Assembly (NCBI GenBank): GCA_023055505.1
Contig: JALIRH010000007.1
Span: 29,741,720-29,805,719, forward strand
From: Callipepla californica brunnescens
Lineage: Eukaryota > Chordata > Aves > Galliformes > Odontophoridae
DNA: 64,000 bases
Direction of reading: 5' to 3'
The position numbers were made by a program, and so were the translations under genes. This document shows, in pieces, positions 1 to 13,050 of the stretch; the first letter of the stretch is position 1; each line of letters begins with the position of its first letter. The notes beneath the pieces were generated by a model, which saw nothing but the letters and a program-made list of their open reading frames with translations, had not been told where the DNA came from and made no database searches.

Positions 1-3000
1 CAACTTAGAAGTCTCAGAACTGCTTTCAGTATCATGGGTGAATCTGACAGAGAGGTTTTGCAAAGACTTCCAACATTTTCTTTTGCCTAGGAAAAATAAT
101 CCTATGAGAATGGCTGTGTTCAATTGCTCTTGTGCTGATTCATGTCCTTGAACACTGACTCCAAACCAAGAACTGAGACCACCCTGCAATACAGGAGATC
201 ACTTCTGCTGCTCCCAGGTTCAAAACTGTCTTCTTTCTAGCTATCTTCTAGTCTGGGTCATTTCCAACAGAGATGTCAACAGTCATGTTAAATTGTGGAG
301 TAATACTGTGATACACAGTATTAGGAAATCATGAAGATACTACTGCAATAATTTCCATTTGTGATCTGAGATTAGATTTATATGCATACAGTTCAAACAA
401 AGAACAGCTTTCACACAACCCAGTGGGAAGCTATGTTCCTGAGGTAATAGCTTTGCTAAAGTTTCATCTAGGATTTTATGAAATGAATAGCTGACTGATT
501 ATAGATGTCTGTTATCTCAGAGAGTCTTAGGAAATTCAAGGTTTGTAATTCAGTTTTTAGATGGAAAATTTTTAAGATAACAAGAGAAAAGAACTGAAGT
601 AAATGAGAGCTAGAAAACATAATGGAGAAGAGGAATGCAAGACACTTCGACAAAAGCTTTGCAAAATATACTGTTGAATGGATAAGATGAATAGACTGAG
701 ATTCAGTCTGTCATGTCTCTTTGTAGAAAGAACAATTTTATAGGGAAAAAAAAAGTTTGTTTGAAATCTTTAACCTCGGGTGATATTTGCAAACAGTTCA
801 TTTCAGATCCTTTAAGTCCATGTAAATTAGATACAACAGAACTGTTTGCTGAAGATTAGTGGAAAAATCTTTGCATTATTTACTATCCAGATGGAAAAAA
901 GGGCTCAAAATTGAGCTTTCTATTCCTGAACTATTTTTAAGAGCTCACAGATGAAGAAAATAGTCAAAGGCACCAAACAGAGATGCACCAGTTTACTAAC
1001 AGCAAGTGGCTTTCAGTTTTTGCAGCTCATGCAACTGCTCTTAAAATATATGTATATTTTGTGTGTGTGTGTGATAGCCAGTCTTTCATTGCACAAAGGA
1101 CCAAGATTTATAGTCTTTGTCCAGTGAAGTCTTGTGACCTTAGTTATTAGATCAGACAGGCTATTTATGTATATTACCTGTATAAGTGCGGTACTAAATT
1201 CACATAATTCCATTATACACAAATAATTTGTGAAATGTATAGCCTTTACCAGAAATTGTAACGTAGTGGCCACTTTTTATTTTGTTATGATGCACACATC
1301 TAAAGGGACTTTTTGACCTACACCAGAACTACATATGAAAACCTCCACTGAAAAACAACAGCCAAGACTGCATCAATAAAAGGTATCTCATTAGGTACTG
1401 TATCTTAAAGTAGTGCAATTCTCTTTTGAAACACAACTGTATATCTTTTATTTTGTCACAGAATACACACCTTCATTATAAAAGTCCAAGAGCTACAACA
1501 GTGGAAGAAGTAAATGCATAAAGATCAGGAGCATTAATCATACTAATAGAAAAGAGGCAGACTTCCCTTTCAATACAAGAATAATGTATTGCTCTCATGA
1601 CAGTATATTCTTTCATTATCATTTTGATTATCGTAGGACTGACTTCTCTCATAACAAGTGGTGACTTCAATGCTTGCAATTCATGCTGAAATAAATATTA
1701 TATTCATCATATCTGAAGTGAACATAACCCAAAGTCAACAAACTTGTGCTTCTGTATTTACAGAATTGAGGGTCAGTTGATATTTCCATTGCAGCCTTTA
1801 TTTTTAAATGTCTTAACTTGGATTTTGTTTTTCATCGTGTTTATTTTTTTTCATTGTGTTTATTTTAGGCTTTCTGTACTTAATATATTAACTGTATGAA
1901 GATTGCATGTGTATGCAAAATCAAATATGCAAGGCAAAGAAAAATCTTTTCCCAATTTTAAAATGCGCTTTTTTTTTTCAGTACTTGGAAAGGCAAGGCC
2001 TCCTCCCATGAAGAACAACCCAGAATAGATTATGACCAAAGATAACAGCTGGTGGTCCCAGAGCTGCCTCCATGAAAACAGGTAATTTTGTCAGAACTTC
2101 AGGAAAGTAATAGTGACTGGAGGTTTAAAAATAAAATATAAATATTTGTGTTTGTACCCGTGCCCACAAAAATAAACTCAGATACCTGGATGATATCAAC
2201 CTGAGTTATACGCATGCCAAAGTCTGAATTTTCTTACACACAATATTGAATGCACTGGAGTTATCTAAATAATAATCTCCACTCATATACTGTAATCTTC
2301 CATTATTCCTTACGTACTATGTCATTCCTTAACTCATGCCTGTCTGTATCAGTACAGAGAGACTGAGCAGCTGAAGCCAGACTAGCAATTCAAATATTAA
2401 CAATCCAAATATTAAAAGGCAGCAACTTATTGCTAAAAGTTGAAATATGTTGGTATGTCAATTGGATATAAAAATGGCCTTGTCACAATTGCTGTAGAGC
2501 TAGTACAAAATTACAGAATATCAGCAATGACTGAGGAGATAAAACTCTTATGAAAGGTAGGGTCCATTCTGTCAAAGGATGCCAAAGTAGCTGTTGGTGC
2601 CCTTTTATACCATGATCATTAACTTGGGCCAATCATTTCTGAGATAATAACATAATTGTTTTTGTCTTCCTTTGATCCAACTTATTTAGTTAGATAAAAG
2701 ATTTCTATACTATTTTAGAAGATAGGTAGATAGCATATGCAATCGTAGTGATTTCAATGAAATTTCTGTTTGAGATTATAATTAGAAAAGAAGTGTTCAT
2801 GCTGCCAATTTGTGGCTCTTTATCCAAGTGTTCTGAATTCATGCCTAGATTGTCTCTGCAGAAGTATTTCAAATCATATTAGGAACAAGACAATGTACTA
2901 TTCATCAAATAACCTGTCCCTTAACATTTAATTGTTTTTTCCTTCTATTTTCTTTCTGGAAAAAAATAATTTTATTCACAATATGCTTTACTCAAGTACT

Positions 3001-6000
3001 TAATTTAGTGCTTGCTACGTTTTCTTCTTTTGCAAGTATTGCAACACTTCTCTAACAGTCAGCAATGCTCTCCTCACTAGTACTGCTTAAAAGGAATGAA
3101 ATCCATTTCTAAGCATTCTGATCTGCCTGTTCAATAAAAGCATCAATAAAGGCTGTGAATGAGTCCTTTTCTCCTTTTCCACCCAGAAGAGAATTCTGGA
3201 GGCAAATGTGCCTGATCTATGGAGGCAATGGGTGAACAAACCAGGCCCTGCTAGAGCAGGTGGATGTGTTGTAGGAGAGCTGTTGGGCTTGGTATTGTGT
3301 ATAGTACTATGCACAATTAGCTACCATGTATGTGAGTTCCCATAGGTCTATGAGCTGGCTGGAGTACCAGCCCATGCTGAGCATTGCTATGCAAGCCTGA
3401 CCTGTCACACAGAATTTATTGCTTTCTAAAAGCAGCACAACTCCAGTTTGTGGGAATTCTGCCTGGCATGGGAACTGGGGAGGTCTTGTCTTCCCTTGAT
3501 AAAATGGAACCATGGAGGTTGGGCAGTGAGATCCAGGAGTGACACCCAAGGGGTGCATTGCTCCCCTGAGTTCAGAGGAGTGGTGACAACTCTTACCTGA
3601 AGTGCCACAGAGAGAAGTAAGCAAATGGCAGGAAGGAGGCATGAGTGTTGAAATGCTAGCAGATCAAGTCCACAGCCTGAGTGAGCAGATGTTAGCTAAT
3701 CTCAGCATTTGCTGCAGCAGTGTGAATTGCCCATTGACAGCATTGTGCTGGAGATCTGTACTGATGATTAAGAATACCTACTGAATCACTGTCATTTTGA
3801 TTGTCATGCTACTGGTGGTTTTATATGCAGGGATGCACCACAGGATATTTTTAAGTCTAAAGCCTGAATTATTATCTTGGTCAGAACAACATGAATATTT
3901 TCTAATCCCTTAATTTTGTGCCAGAAGGATACCGGGGTTCATGTTGCCCCCCATGGCTCTTCTTTTCTTTGAGCTAGATGAAGGAAATGAAGCAAAGCCA
4001 ATTTCACTGAAGCTCTGAGTTTTTGAATGAAAAGTAGTGGAGGTTCAGCAAAGTAAATAGGAAAACATCAGTTGAAAAAAATCCCATAAAATAAAAGAAT
4101 AATATTTAAAAGGGTAGGGACAGGAAATTACTTGTGAGAAATGCAAAACACTGAGTGATTTCTTTTTTAAATGTATCTCACCAATTTAGTGTTTAAAGCT
4201 GCTCAATGGCTGAGATAGAAACTTCTTGAGAAATATATTAGATGTTTAGAGTCACTTAGTGGTTAGTAAAATACCCTTCTAATGAAACAATGTATTAATT
4301 GCTCAGGGCTACTCAAAGCAAACACATATAAAATATTTAAATGTCTAAAGATGCTCAGCAGCTTGATAACCCACTTTCAATAAAGTCTATTCAGTGTTTA
4401 GAGGTGATCAGTGGCGGGGAAAACAACCCATACTAAGCAGTAGAAATGCAAGGCTAATAAAATACAGAACTCAGTGGCTGCAGCAAGGTTTCTAAAGCTG
4501 CACTAAAATTAGGGAGACTGAATTAAGCAATAACAGTAGAGAGACCAGCTAGTTCGGTAGGATTAATGGCTGGCTGGGATGAGTTGATGGCCTGTAGCTA
4601 CACTTCAGGTCATTAACCCCAACTGGTCTCCAGAAAATGACCAGCACTGAAGTCATCATTACAGTCATAAGCAGTAAAAAAACCCACACGAAACAAACAG
4701 CCAAAAGAATCCAACAATTCCTCAGCAGCCTTCTGTGTATTATGGACATGAATGTCTGTAGTACGTCTGTATACACTAGGAAGAGACTTGCATGTTCATG
4801 GATATTCACTAGAACCAGTAATTCAATGCTTTTTATGTAGTTAAGACAATCAAGAGATCTACATCAATATCCATTTGGTAAATGAATAAAAATCAGAGTT
4901 TTGATGCACTGCACTTTCCAATTGATGCTGTCTCCATTCCTGAAAGGCAGGGAGTATTTCAGATGGGACATTCAGTATAGTCTCATGTAGGTTAAATGGA
5001 AGCTTCATTTGGGTACTTTCCAAGTGTCCTATGTCCTTCACATAGTGATCTACTTTCCTTTTCATGAAAAGCATCATGGCAGCATTATTTACTGTTATAC
5101 TTGACATTTTTATAGGATAATGCACCCAGAAGTATAATAAAGAATTTTTCAGAGACTCTCTGGAGATTGTTGAAATGCTTTTGAAATGCAATTTCCCTTG
5201 GGATGATGACAACCCTTTCTGGGACGGCAATATTAAACAGTAGTGTTATAACAGGAGGAAGTGCAGATGAAATTTAAATGAAACAACAGGGGAAATGTGG
5301 GCAGGGCATACATGCCTGCTGGATTTTAGCTAGGATTAACTTCACCAAGTCATTCTACAACCCACTCTGACATAGTCCAGCCATGAATGTATCTACAGTG
5401 TCCTGGGTTTAGCATTTGCTTTAATTTCCTATGTTCAGTCACTTAGGAGATAGCTGCCATGCTGCATGTTCCAGAACTAAAAATCATGTTTGCAAACTGC
5501 TTCTATTATACAGATAAAGATCAGGACTGGGGTATAGTTTTGCAAATCAACAGGAAATATCCTAATTTCTTTGATGCTCTGAATTCTACTCAGAAATATA
5601 GTCTGGAAGCATAGTCTGAAGCTAGATTGTTATAATGGCCCTCAAACCTCAGGTTAGCATATCAAAAGAGGAAGACAAAGAATTTAATGCAGATTTACAT
5701 GTTCATCTTTTAGGCCACTAAATTTGACTGTTTTGGCAGTTATCTGTGCTTCTTTATTTTTCCTCTGAATACCAGAATGATCTAATGAGGCAGATCTGTG
5801 CAGCTGCAGTTCAGACATTTTATCAGGGGCTTTCAGGCAGTCCTTCCTGTGACAACAAGTGCTTTCCCACTTCCCAGCGCTAATTCTTACCCTTCTCTAC
5901 ATCACTGCTGTCTGCCTAGGCTGTGTCAAGGTATGACAAACCACTAGCATCACAAATCTTTTACTGGGAAGACTGTGATGTTGATATTTATGGTTTCTCC

Positions 6001-6338
6001 CTCCTCTTTTATTTATTTGTTTGAATCTGTTTTTATATGTTTTCTAACATGTTATTTTATGTATGTTAATTTTTGTTCCTTTTCTGATCCTCCTACAACT
6101 CTTTTTGTTTGTTGTTTCTTTGACTGGTAGTAAGCTGTTTACAGTTCTAAACAATGTTACATCTCTTATCATCCCTTTCCTGTATGCCTCTATGCTACAT
6201 CCTATGCCCCAGTTCTCAAGCTACCTGCTGTTACACCCGGCCTGTACTCCTCTACAAAGCACTGTTAAGTTAAAGGCATAAATACCCAGTTCAACACAGC
6301 ATATTTACTTAGTATCACTTGTTTGTACTGATCATTAC
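1..6338. other. Unique AT-rich non-coding DNA, no gene seen
   Basis: No frame here carries a domain I recognise. The longest open frame is 123 codons on the minus strand at 4859-5230. It can only be extended to that length by starting at TTG, and it shows no signal peptide, membrane span or motif. A GC-richer patch at about 3130-3640 has overlapping open frames on both strands but no repeat or domain I can name. A short near-duplicate tract (TTTTCATYGTGTTTATTTT twice) lies at about 1830-1867. A weak LTR-like stretch at 5300-5480 is treated as a finding only. Confidence 0.6.
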
Positions 6339-6367
6339 AAAACAACAACAACAACAACAACAACAAC
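6339..6367. repeat. (AAC)n trinucleotide microsatellite
   Basis: About nine uninterrupted copies of AAC, followed by TTTTATAAC. It is a simple repeat in unique sequence with no coding context. Confidence 0.9.
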
Positions 6368-6969
6368 TTTTATAACTAACATATACATTGTAAAAACAGT
6401 ATTGTAGACTGTTCATGAGAAGTTCAGAAAAACTACTACTGACAAACCTCAGTGAAATCTCTGCCTTGTTAACAGCAATGTCAGCATTAACACTGTATTA
6501 CTGACCTACAAAGCTATGGCAGGAGGACTCCCTCAGGAATAAAGGCTGTACTTCCTCTTCTTCTTCCATCCCTCATTCCACTGACATATGGAGGATAAGA
6601 CAGAAAGAAAAGTGAATCTGTCTTGCCCTCCCTTTTTCACCTATAGAAGTACTATGTGCTGTTGACCTTCTGCATCCTGCAGCTTCAAAGCTGAGTAATT
6701 CTGTCATGAATTGCACTCTCAGTGACACAAAACATTAACTGCTGATTAACCCGTTTAATTACTTTTAATAACATTATATCTGTTTGTCTGCTCAATGCAG
6801 TGATAACTTAGTGAAGGAGAATTAATTCCACATACTATTCATATAAGCAATAACGAGGAAAATAATTTTCCTTTACACATGCAGTTTAATTAAATTTGGG
6901 CATGGGCCAACTGATTCCAGGTTGGTCACCTGCTGTCCAACTGATGGTGGGACCTTAGGTCTCAAGGAC
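6368..6969. other. Unique non-coding DNA upstream of the CR1 copy
   Basis: Low-complexity-free AT-rich sequence leading into the large CR1 fragment. The exact CR1 5' boundary is blurred: similarity becomes clear only around 6970-6990, so the last tens of bases here may also be CR1. No gene or regulatory motif was seen. Confidence 0.5.
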
Positions 6970-7840
6970 AGATGCTCAACTCATCAAGTTTGCTGATGAT
7001 ACAAAGCTGGGAGGAATGTCTGATGCACCAGAAGGCTTTGCTACCACTCAACAAGGCCTGGATGGACGAGAGAGTTGACCAGAAAGGAACCTGATGAGGT
7101 TTATTAAGAGCAAGTGTAGGAGGAATGGATGCATGCATCAGTGCAGGTTATGAGATTACCTGCTGGAGATGAGCTCTGCAGAGAAGGACCTGGGTGTCCT
7201 GGTGGATGACAGGTTGGCCATGAGTCAGCAGTGTGCCCTTGTGGCCCAGAAGGCCAATGGGATCCTGGGGTTCCTTAAAAAGATCATGGCCAGTAGGTGG
7301 AGGAAGGTGATCCTTCCCCTTTACTCTGCCCTGATGAGTGCATGCATCCGGTTCTGGGCTCCCCAGTACAAAAAAGACAAGGATCTCCTTGAAAGAGTCC
7401 AGCAGAGGGCTATAAATATGATAAAGGACCTGGAGAATCTCCCATGTGAGGAAAGACTGAGTAATCTCAGTTTGTTCAGCCTGGGGAAAAGAAGACCAAG
7501 AGGAGATCTGATAAATGTAAATATCTAAACGGTTATAGAAGGTAAACGAATGAGTCTGGGCTCTTCTCAGTGGTATGTAGTAACAGGACTTGGAGTAATG
7601 GCCTAAAACTTGAACACAGGAAGTTCCATGCAAATATGCAGAAGATCTTTATGGTAAGGGTGACGGACCACTGGAACAAATTGCCCAGAGAGGATGTGGA
7701 GTATCTGTCTTTGGAGATATTCAAGACCTGCCTGGATGCCTACCTGTGTGGTCTATTGTAGGTTACATTCTTTGGCAGGGCATTTGGACTTGATGATCTC
7801 TTGAGGTTCCTTCCAAACCCTGTAATTCTGTGATTCTGTG
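6970..7840 (+). mobile_element. 5'-truncated CR1 LINE with reverse-transcriptase remnant
   Basis: This is the 3' part of a chicken-repeat-1 type non-LTR retrotransposon. It covers the late reverse-transcriptase region, the C-terminal part of ORF2 and the 3' UTR. The sequence reads F-A-D-D at 6989-7000, which is the RT catalytic aspartate motif of this family, followed by an in-frame TGA at 7076-7078. The 3' end carries two direct copies of the octamer ATTCTGTG (about 7825-7840) and has no poly-A, as is normal for CR1. CR1 copies are typically 5' truncated because reverse transcription starts at the 3' end. The copy is dead: it has a stop codon, an internal deletion in the coding part near 7335-7360, and a frame change between about 7528 and 7570. 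Confidence 0.93.
7169..7761 (+). pseudogene. CR1 ORF2 C-terminal remnant, frame-broken
   Basis: Two blocks of decayed CR1 ORF2 coding sequence. The first, 7169-7528, is open for 119 codons and includes the conserved stretches [18 protein letters not shown] and LLERVQQRA, typical of the C-terminal region downstream of the RT palm. The second, 7570-7761, resumes in another frame with the family-typical VRVTDHWNKLPRE and LEIFKTCLDA. The two blocks therefore derive from one ancestral frame split by an indel. A short deletion has removed residues before FWAPQ in the first block. The 161-codon open frame on the opposite strand (7148-7633) is only an antisense shadow. The intact family protein would copy CR1 RNA at its target site; this remnant cannot. 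Confidence 0.9.
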
Positions 7841-10800
7841 CAAACCATGTAAGCACAAGTGAGAAAATACCGAGGGCTGAAGGAAGTCACTGAAATTTGA
7901 GATTAGAGATAAAGAAGTATTTTGAGATTAACATTGCAGAGGGATTTTTGTAATCATGCTTTTATTTATTTTATACTAGTGAAGGGCTTTGCTTAGCTAT
8001 GAAGACACATGTACCTATCAAGACGTGTGGTAGTAATTTTGGACAAATGCATAATGCAGTCTGTTATTGCTGGCATGTTGTGATGTTACAAATGATGAGA
8101 AAAACAATATACAGACTGGCCCGTGGTACAGATGATCTTAGACAGCTGAGTAAAGTTTCTTTGTGTTTTATGTACTCTCTTCAAGAAGATGATTAGCACT
8201 TTTGAATACTTGATAGAAATAAAGTCTTCATCATACCCTGTACATTCAGTGGGAACAAATTCAGTGGGCACTGAACTTTAGCTAGGTGAGTTGAGTATTG
8301 GATCATATATGGTTGTTTCAGAAGGAACTAGTTCTATTTGAACACCTAATGATGTGATTACAGGTGTTACTACTTTCATCAACATATATAATTGGTTTAT
8401 TTAATAAATACTTGTACACTGGTAAAAAATGAATTTTTAATTGTTGAAATCTGAAAACCAAATAAAATATTTATTATTTTAAGTGATACTGAATTGATAG
8501 GAAGATATAACTTGGGAGAAAAAAATAGGAAATTTTCACATAAAAATGCTCTGAAATTGAAATTTATGTGATACAGTACTAATAATCTTAACAAAATAAA
8601 ATGGGGAAGGATCCAAGACTCCACTTAAAATTTCACCACATCACTGGCTTTAGCAAATTAGGGGGTTTTGAACAAATCTTTAGGGGATGAACAGAAACAG
8701 AAAAGGTAAACAGCGCTACACCCACAGGTGCTTAATACAGTTGTGGGCTCAATTCTGATCCAACCTGAAAGAACAAAGGTTATGCAGCTGACAAGTAGGT
8801 GCAGAAACAAGCTGCGAATAATCTGTGTGACCTTAAATTTGTCGTGGCTCACTTCCCAGTGTGGGGTAAACCCAGAATCTGTCTGAGAGTATTTTCGCCC
8901 TTCTGAAACAAAGGGCAACTTGCAGCCTAAAAGCTTAATAATTGCCAAGGGGCTCCTGTAGGCTCAGAAGCCTGGCAGCAGCAGGAATGGAGGAGTGAAT
9001 TTGTGGAGGAATTAGTAAATGTTTTAAAACTACACTAAGTTGTTACTGTTTATTAATTCAATTTGTCAGAAGTGTTGTATAAATCACTCTATCAGTTCTT
9101 TGCAAATGGGCATTGCTCAGTATGAGAAAGGGTAAAGAAAGGTAAAGCAATATATATATCTCCAAATGAGCATCTAAAATATGTCATCCTAGAGAGCTGG
9201 GACTGACACATTCACCAACACAGAAAAACAAGCACCATGTATTCTGTGACCTTACCTCTTTTCTTTCCCCTCCCCACTTTTGCAAGGAGAATATGAAGTC
9301 TGTCCAGACAAGTCTGTGAATTCTCAGCAACATATATTGTCACGGAAGAACTGAAATTGCTATACCAAGTCATCATATCAAACTACTGGGAGTAACACTG
9401 TCAATAGTAAATTGCTATGTTGCAAGACAGCAGGTAGCAGAGGAAGCTCCTAGCAGGGAGAGATGGATGAGAGATATAGTAGCTTACATCCCACCGGAAA
9501 GGATTACCAGTGAAGCCCCAAAGGAATATAAACAATTTGATAAAATTTGGACAAAGATTTTAGTAGCAAAGACAGAGGCTTTTTCAGTGAAATCCTCCCA
9601 TCCAATGCTAAGCACGTCAGGTGAGAGTCTATGTTGTGCCTCTAGGAGATGCAGCACAGACCTCAAAGCCAAGAGTCAAAGGGGAAAATAATGACTTTAC
9701 ATTACCTCTGCATCCTCATAATTCTGGGCTACCCCTGCAGAGTTGGCCTGAATTTCTCCTGTTATGTTCTGCCACCATACACTTAACACATCCATCGTAT
9801 TCCAGCTTGGCTCTGTCCCTTTCTTGCCCCAGACGGAGCCAGAGTCTGGAAGACAGATTACACAAATGTTTTACCTGCAAACAATTCTTTCTTGACACAG
9901 ATATATGCCGTGACAAATCTTAATATAAATGTTTAGAGTTTGTCAAAGCAATAAACATCTGAAGAATCTAAAAATGTTTCACAAAAGCCTTAGTGGTATA
10001 ACAGGTCTATTTTGAGGGGGTGGATTTCATATTTTCTGTGTTCTGATGTCTTTATTAAACTATTCATATATTCAATAAAAGAAATCAACAAACCAAATCA
10101 AACCACTACCACCACCACCACCAATAAAAAAACAAAACTAAAGTTTCAAATAATTGAGGTAATTTATATATACATTCACTTTCAGATTTTCCCCTTATCA
10201 GCCTCATTGTATTGCAAAAATCCAGATCTGTGAGTTTTGTTTAGGAAGGATTCAAATCTGCATTACTATGTTTTGTCCAGTGATATCAGATAAAAGTAAT
10301 GCTACAGTCTTTCTAAATTAGTAATGAAGTGATATCTCTGTATAAATACATTAATATACAAATTTTAAAGGGAATCAGTTTTCTGCCCCACAACCTTATT
10401 ATAAAAAAATTAACATTTCAAGAGTTGCTGTCATCTTTCACGTTTTCCAAGTGGCTTGACTCCCATCCCCATAACATTTTTTTTCTGATTAGCCTGTTGT
10501 CCTATTTAATCAATAGAGCTACAAAGCCAGCTATCTCTCACACCGTGGTTATCTTTCATTGTACAGTGCATAATGCCGGTAGTCCTGCTGATAACAAAGA
10601 GCACACATACAGAACGTGGCAGTGTGTGTTTGTTATCTTCCACTCAACTAAACATACCTCTTTCTATCCTGGCTCTTATCAATGCAAAAGTGCTGGAAAC
10701 AAGTTACTCCTAGTGTTAACACTGCACACGCCATGCAGTTGGGATGGAGATCTTTTTCTTGTCTTAAGGCTGCCAATTTGATACGGCACTACAAAAGCCT

Positions 10801-11417
10801 GCCAATGTGATGCATCACCTTGTCAGCCTTTAAGAAGGCACTGCAAAGTGGCACAGTCAGCAGCCAGCCGTACACAGCTAACCAGAATGCTCTGGATGCT
10901 CAGGGAGCATAAGGCAGGGAGATTGACCCCAGAGCTGTTCGTGGTTGACCTCAGACCCGCAAAAAGGAAAGTAATCCAGTTCTATTCTTTTTCATTTCCT
11001 ACAAAACATAAAAGCTGATAAGCTTTGGTCTCTCCCATGGCAATAAGAAAACAGTTAAATTGAACCTTCACTTCAGTTAGAGAACAATCCAGCGATTTCC
11101 GTTCTTGCAGGTCTGCCACTCTCAAAGGATGAAAGTGCCTTTCTCAGGAAAAAAATAGGACCATCTTTTACACGTTCCCTGACACAAAACACCCTGGTGG
11201 ATGCTGGTTGGGTCCCTCTGAACTTGAGAAGTATAGCTAGGATATTTTATTTGTACTTGTAACATATATAGGAGAATGTGATGTTCCATATTTAAAGAGA
11301 GATTTGACCATGTATTCGGACAAAATTTGCAAGAGACCTGCTATTTTTCCTTTTATTCTCAACTGATCCTTAAAAAAGCTTAAACTGGTGATTACTGACT
11401 CCCACAAAATTTTCCTG
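7841..11417. other. Unique non-coding DNA
   Basis: AT-rich sequence without a recognisable gene. A (CCA)n tract of about 20 bp sits at 10102-10123. The longest open frame is 150 codons on the plus strand at 10329-10781. It has no domain and a composition typical of a chance frame. The stretch from about 10480 to 10960 is slightly GC-richer and contains several transcription-factor-like words (see findings), but nothing here supports an exon. Confidence 0.55.
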
Positions 11418-11580
11418 TTTTCTTTTCTTTTCTTTTCTTTTCTTTTCTTTTCTTTTCTTTTCTTTTCTTTTCTTTTCTTTTCTTTTCTTTTCTTTTCTTT
11501 TCTTTTCTTTTCTTTTCTTTTCTTTTCTTTTCTTTTCTTTTCTTCTCTTCTCTTCTCTTCTCTTCTCTTTTCTTTTCTTT
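11418..11580. repeat. (TTTTC)n microsatellite with (TCTTC)n block
   Basis: Roughly 25 near-perfect copies of TTTTC (polypyrimidine on the plus strand, AAAAG on the minus strand), then about five copies of the derived unit TCTTC at 11541-11567, then two or three TTTTC copies before unique sequence. It makes open frames of repeated KEKKR and FLFFS in several frames; these are artefacts of the repeat and not genes. A long pure array implies recent expansion and a high chance of length polymorphism. Confidence 0.97.
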
Positions 11581-13019
11581 GTCAAAAGAAGAGACTGTCA
11601 TGGCCCATAAAAAAGCAAAATGCATAAACTCCTAATAAAACAAATTTCTGCTGGGGGTATAAGTGTGTTGGCTTGTGTGTTTGCAGCATGTTTGTGGCAA
11701 AATCCTTGCTATTTAAGAAGAGTCTGAAGAAAAAAAATGCATGTGCATACTACATAGCATATCCATCTTAATAAATAAATATGCAAGATGTTTTGTTGCA
11801 TGATTTTTATCAGAAACATGAGAACTTTGCAACACATATATATGCAACATAAAAATGTAATTTTATAACAGTATTTTATTTGATAACACTCAAATAATCT
11901 CCAAAACACAGTTATGCATGGGCTGGAAACACTTCAGATTTTGTAATTTCTAATCATTAAGTATTCTGTTATGAAGTTTTAAGTAAGAGATGATCCTACG
12001 GTTGTGTTTTATGTTCTGCTTGATAGCATGACCTTTGATAATGGGTCTCAGCAATGGAATTTAAAGTGTACATAGTATTTATGATGTGCTCATAACCGTT
12101 TTGCTTCTGGCTCTAGGCAAACACTACGTATCAGCATTCAGAGTTTAAAATAAATTTACTTCAGTGTGTTGATATAATGTTTGAGTTTGCTTTCTACAAA
12201 TATTCATCAATGAGTAGGACTGGCATGAAAAATCTGAGATAAGCGAATTTACTGTCAAATACCAAAATATCTTTTCGAAGTTAGTGTTGTATTTTATGTT
12301 GTATTCTAAATTTTGGAATTCCTTTATTTAATCCACACACTAGTTTAAAAGAAATCACAAAAAAATCCCAACATATTACCTGATCCACTTTAACAGACAG
12401 TTAGTATAGCATCTGCATATTCATAGTGAACTGCACTGTTGCATGATTACATAAAACCATTCACAGGATGGTTTTCTTTGATTTTTAATTAATTTAATAT
12501 TAAAATTTTCATTACAATTTCAACCCTGCTGTACAGGAATAAATAATTTTACTCTTCAAAAAGTATATTCTGTAATACAGACAGCATAAGTATTGATGAC
12601 TTACAGTTGAAATTTTCCTAATTGCAAAACTCCAGATACAATGGCCTGCAACAGTGGCAAAACTAAGCCATTAAATTTGCAATTTTTTTTAGTGAGCGTC
12701 TATGTTTGAATGTTATGAAGGAGCATCCATATCTGCCTAATGTCTCTCTGTGAATAAGTAATTGAATAAATAATCATTTGTAAATGACTATGAAGTAAGG
12801 ATTTGTTATCAGCATAATTTAATACAGCGTACAAAGTCTGTTAAACAGGAATTTGCTAAAGAATGTAGGAAAAAAGCAGTTGGCAGCCCATTTGTCAGAG
12901 TACCTTTTGGAGGTGTTCACTTAACTAGATAGATGTACAAACTCTGAATGTTTTCATTCATATACATATACACCTATATACTTGTATATGATTGTGGAAA
13001 AGATGTCTGGGACACACAT
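11581..13019. other. Unique AT-rich DNA, nothing recognised
   Basis: No coding frame of note and no repeat that I can name. Confidence 0.55.
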
Positions 13020-13050
13020 CACAGAATCACAGAATTGTAGGGGTGGGATG
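13020..13050 (-). mobile_element. CR1 3' tip (very short)
   Basis: Reads CACAGAATCACAGAATTGTA on the plus strand, which is the reverse complement of the CR1 3'-terminal octamers and the bases just before them. About 30 bp remain, so this is an extremely truncated CR1 insertion on the minus strand. It lacks the longer context that would exclude chance, but the doubled octamer next to a GGGGTGGGA stretch fits CR1 well. Confidence 0.7.

Noticed and set aside
4859..5230. 123-codon minus-strand open frame with protein-like composition
   Set aside because: It starts at TTG with no ATG nearby, and has no recognisable motif or splice context. Frames of this length are expected by chance here.
7148..7633. 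161-codon minus-strand open frame, the longest in the window
   Set aside because: It lies antisense to the CR1 ORF2 remnant and has no domain, so it is a shadow of the LINE coding frame.
10329..10781. 150-codon plus-strand open frame
   Set aside because: There is no domain and no start context, and its composition is typical of AT-rich non-coding DNA. At most one such chance frame is expected in a window like this.
11370..11627. Lysine/arginine-rich and phenylalanine-rich open frames
   Set aside because: They are translation of the (TTTTC)n microsatellite.
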